A DNA stretch of 64,000 bases from assembly GCA_905116865.2 (NCBI GenBank), contig CAJHNH020004890.1, positions 52,501-116,500 of the forward strand, written 5' to 3'. This DNA comes from Candidula unifasciata (lineage: Eukaryota > Mollusca > Gastropoda > Stylommatophora > Geomitridae). The notes under the pieces were generated by a model. The model searched no databases. It was given only the letters and a program-made list of their open reading frames with translations, and had not been told where the DNA came from. A program made the translations under genes and the position numbers. This document shows positions 63,317-64,000 of this stretch, one piece after another (the stretch's first letter is position 1; each line of letters opens with the position of its first letter).

Positions 63317-64000
63317 CACAACTCGACTCAATTTAGTCCTGGTTGTTGGTCTTTTGGACACTGGTTGTGTGCCAGGCCCTGGGTTTTGTGTCTACATCCG
63401 TTTTACTGGCTGATGTGTGAGCAGTTGGTAATTTCTTGCCTCTCAGGCACATGTGTTCTGACTTTGAAGGAAGTCCCCAGTTAGTCGACTCTTACGGCAT
63501 GCTTGTTGGGTAGGCAGTGGTCTGTTGGTGTTTTCCCTACAACAGGTCCCCGGAACCACCGCCTTGAGTTCAGTATCTGACTCCCACGGTGACTAATAGC
63601 CCTTGTATTTCAAGCATGGGTGAAGACTGTCTCAGGCTTCACTGAAAGACTGGGCTTTTTATTTTATATAATTTTTTTTTTAAATGTAACTGCATCATTG
63701 TCAGTTTAAATCGTGTCTGGTGAAGACTTTGCAGCTGCAGCGCTCATTTTGCCGTGCGTGATTGTGATTTATTGTGTTGCTACCTAGTTATTTTTCTCCG
63801 TTTGGTTGATTTTTTTTTTTTTCTTACAGTATGTCCCAAGAAAGGACCATATATAAAACGAAGAAGAGAATTTGATCTTGTATTTCTCCGATGTCGATTA
63901 TTAAATGCTAGATTACGAACAAGATGACCGAATCCCAAAAAGCTGCAGTAAAGTGACCTTTTCGTCCTGCATGTTCACTGCCCGACCTCAAGCTGTCATA
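63317..64000. other. No gene recognised; possibly LINE 3' UTR at first
   Basis: No identifiable exon, tail repeat or second element. T runs lie near 63668 and 63810. Confidence 0.4.

Overview
The window reads as eukaryotic intergenic and intronic DNA from an invertebrate, most plausibly a marine gastropod or another mollusc. The taxon is an inference from repeat content: an I/Nimbus-like LINE with an RNase H domain, RTE-type LINEs with short tandem 3' tails, several tRNA-derived SINEs, and very long GATA/GACA, ACAAT and CAT/CAC arrays. There is no operon structure, no rRNA and no convincing intact tRNA gene. Nearly all long reading frames are translations of tandem repeats or pieces of retrotransposons.

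Only two stretches look like host coding exons. At 16785-17092 (+) a first coding exon of a class A peptide GPCR encodes the N-terminus, TM1 and TM2 and ends at a clean GTAAGC donor. At 39837-40151 (+) a cysteine-rich exon resembles the stanniocalcin family in cysteine spacing. The other exons of both genes are not recognisable here.

Mobile elements make up much of the unique sequence. (1) Family Nimb-like: a nearly intact 5'-truncated copy at 52048-53854 with RT, RNase H and a CPEC tail, an (AACT)n 3' end and a probable target-site duplication; degraded relatives lie at 12909-13590, 45590-46300, 51615-51835 (antisense) and 62590-63316. (2) Family RTE-a: four copies at 8246-8905, 30677-31757, 32216-32815 and 43313-45425, three of which end in a clear (TGA)n tail. 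(3) Family RTE-b, on the minus strand: 33960-34440, 41280-42175, 54850-55030 and 59440-59660. (4) An R2-superclade LINE with a restriction-like endonuclease: 25440-26720 (-) and 21705-22030 (+). (5) Another LINE tail at 26900-27225. (6) Two related solo LTRs at 11982-12687 and 38091-38681, each with TG..CA ends and a 5-bp duplication. (7) Three tRNA-derived SINE families, here called A, B and C. Family A has three copies, all with flanking duplications, and one of them is nested inside an RTE-a copy.

Tandem DNA fills the rest: a 3.1-kb satellite of 44-bp monomers with a 13-monomer higher-order period, minisatellites of 12, 16, 26, 34, 35, 41, 43, 45, 47 and about 50 bp, and microsatellites up to 1.3 kb. 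Several transposons sit inside tandem arrays: an LTR in the 16-bp array, an LTR in the CAT/CAC array, an RTE in the 41-bp array and a SINE in the 44/45-bp satellite. These arrays therefore predate the insertions. All family assignments come from motifs read by eye; no database search was possible.
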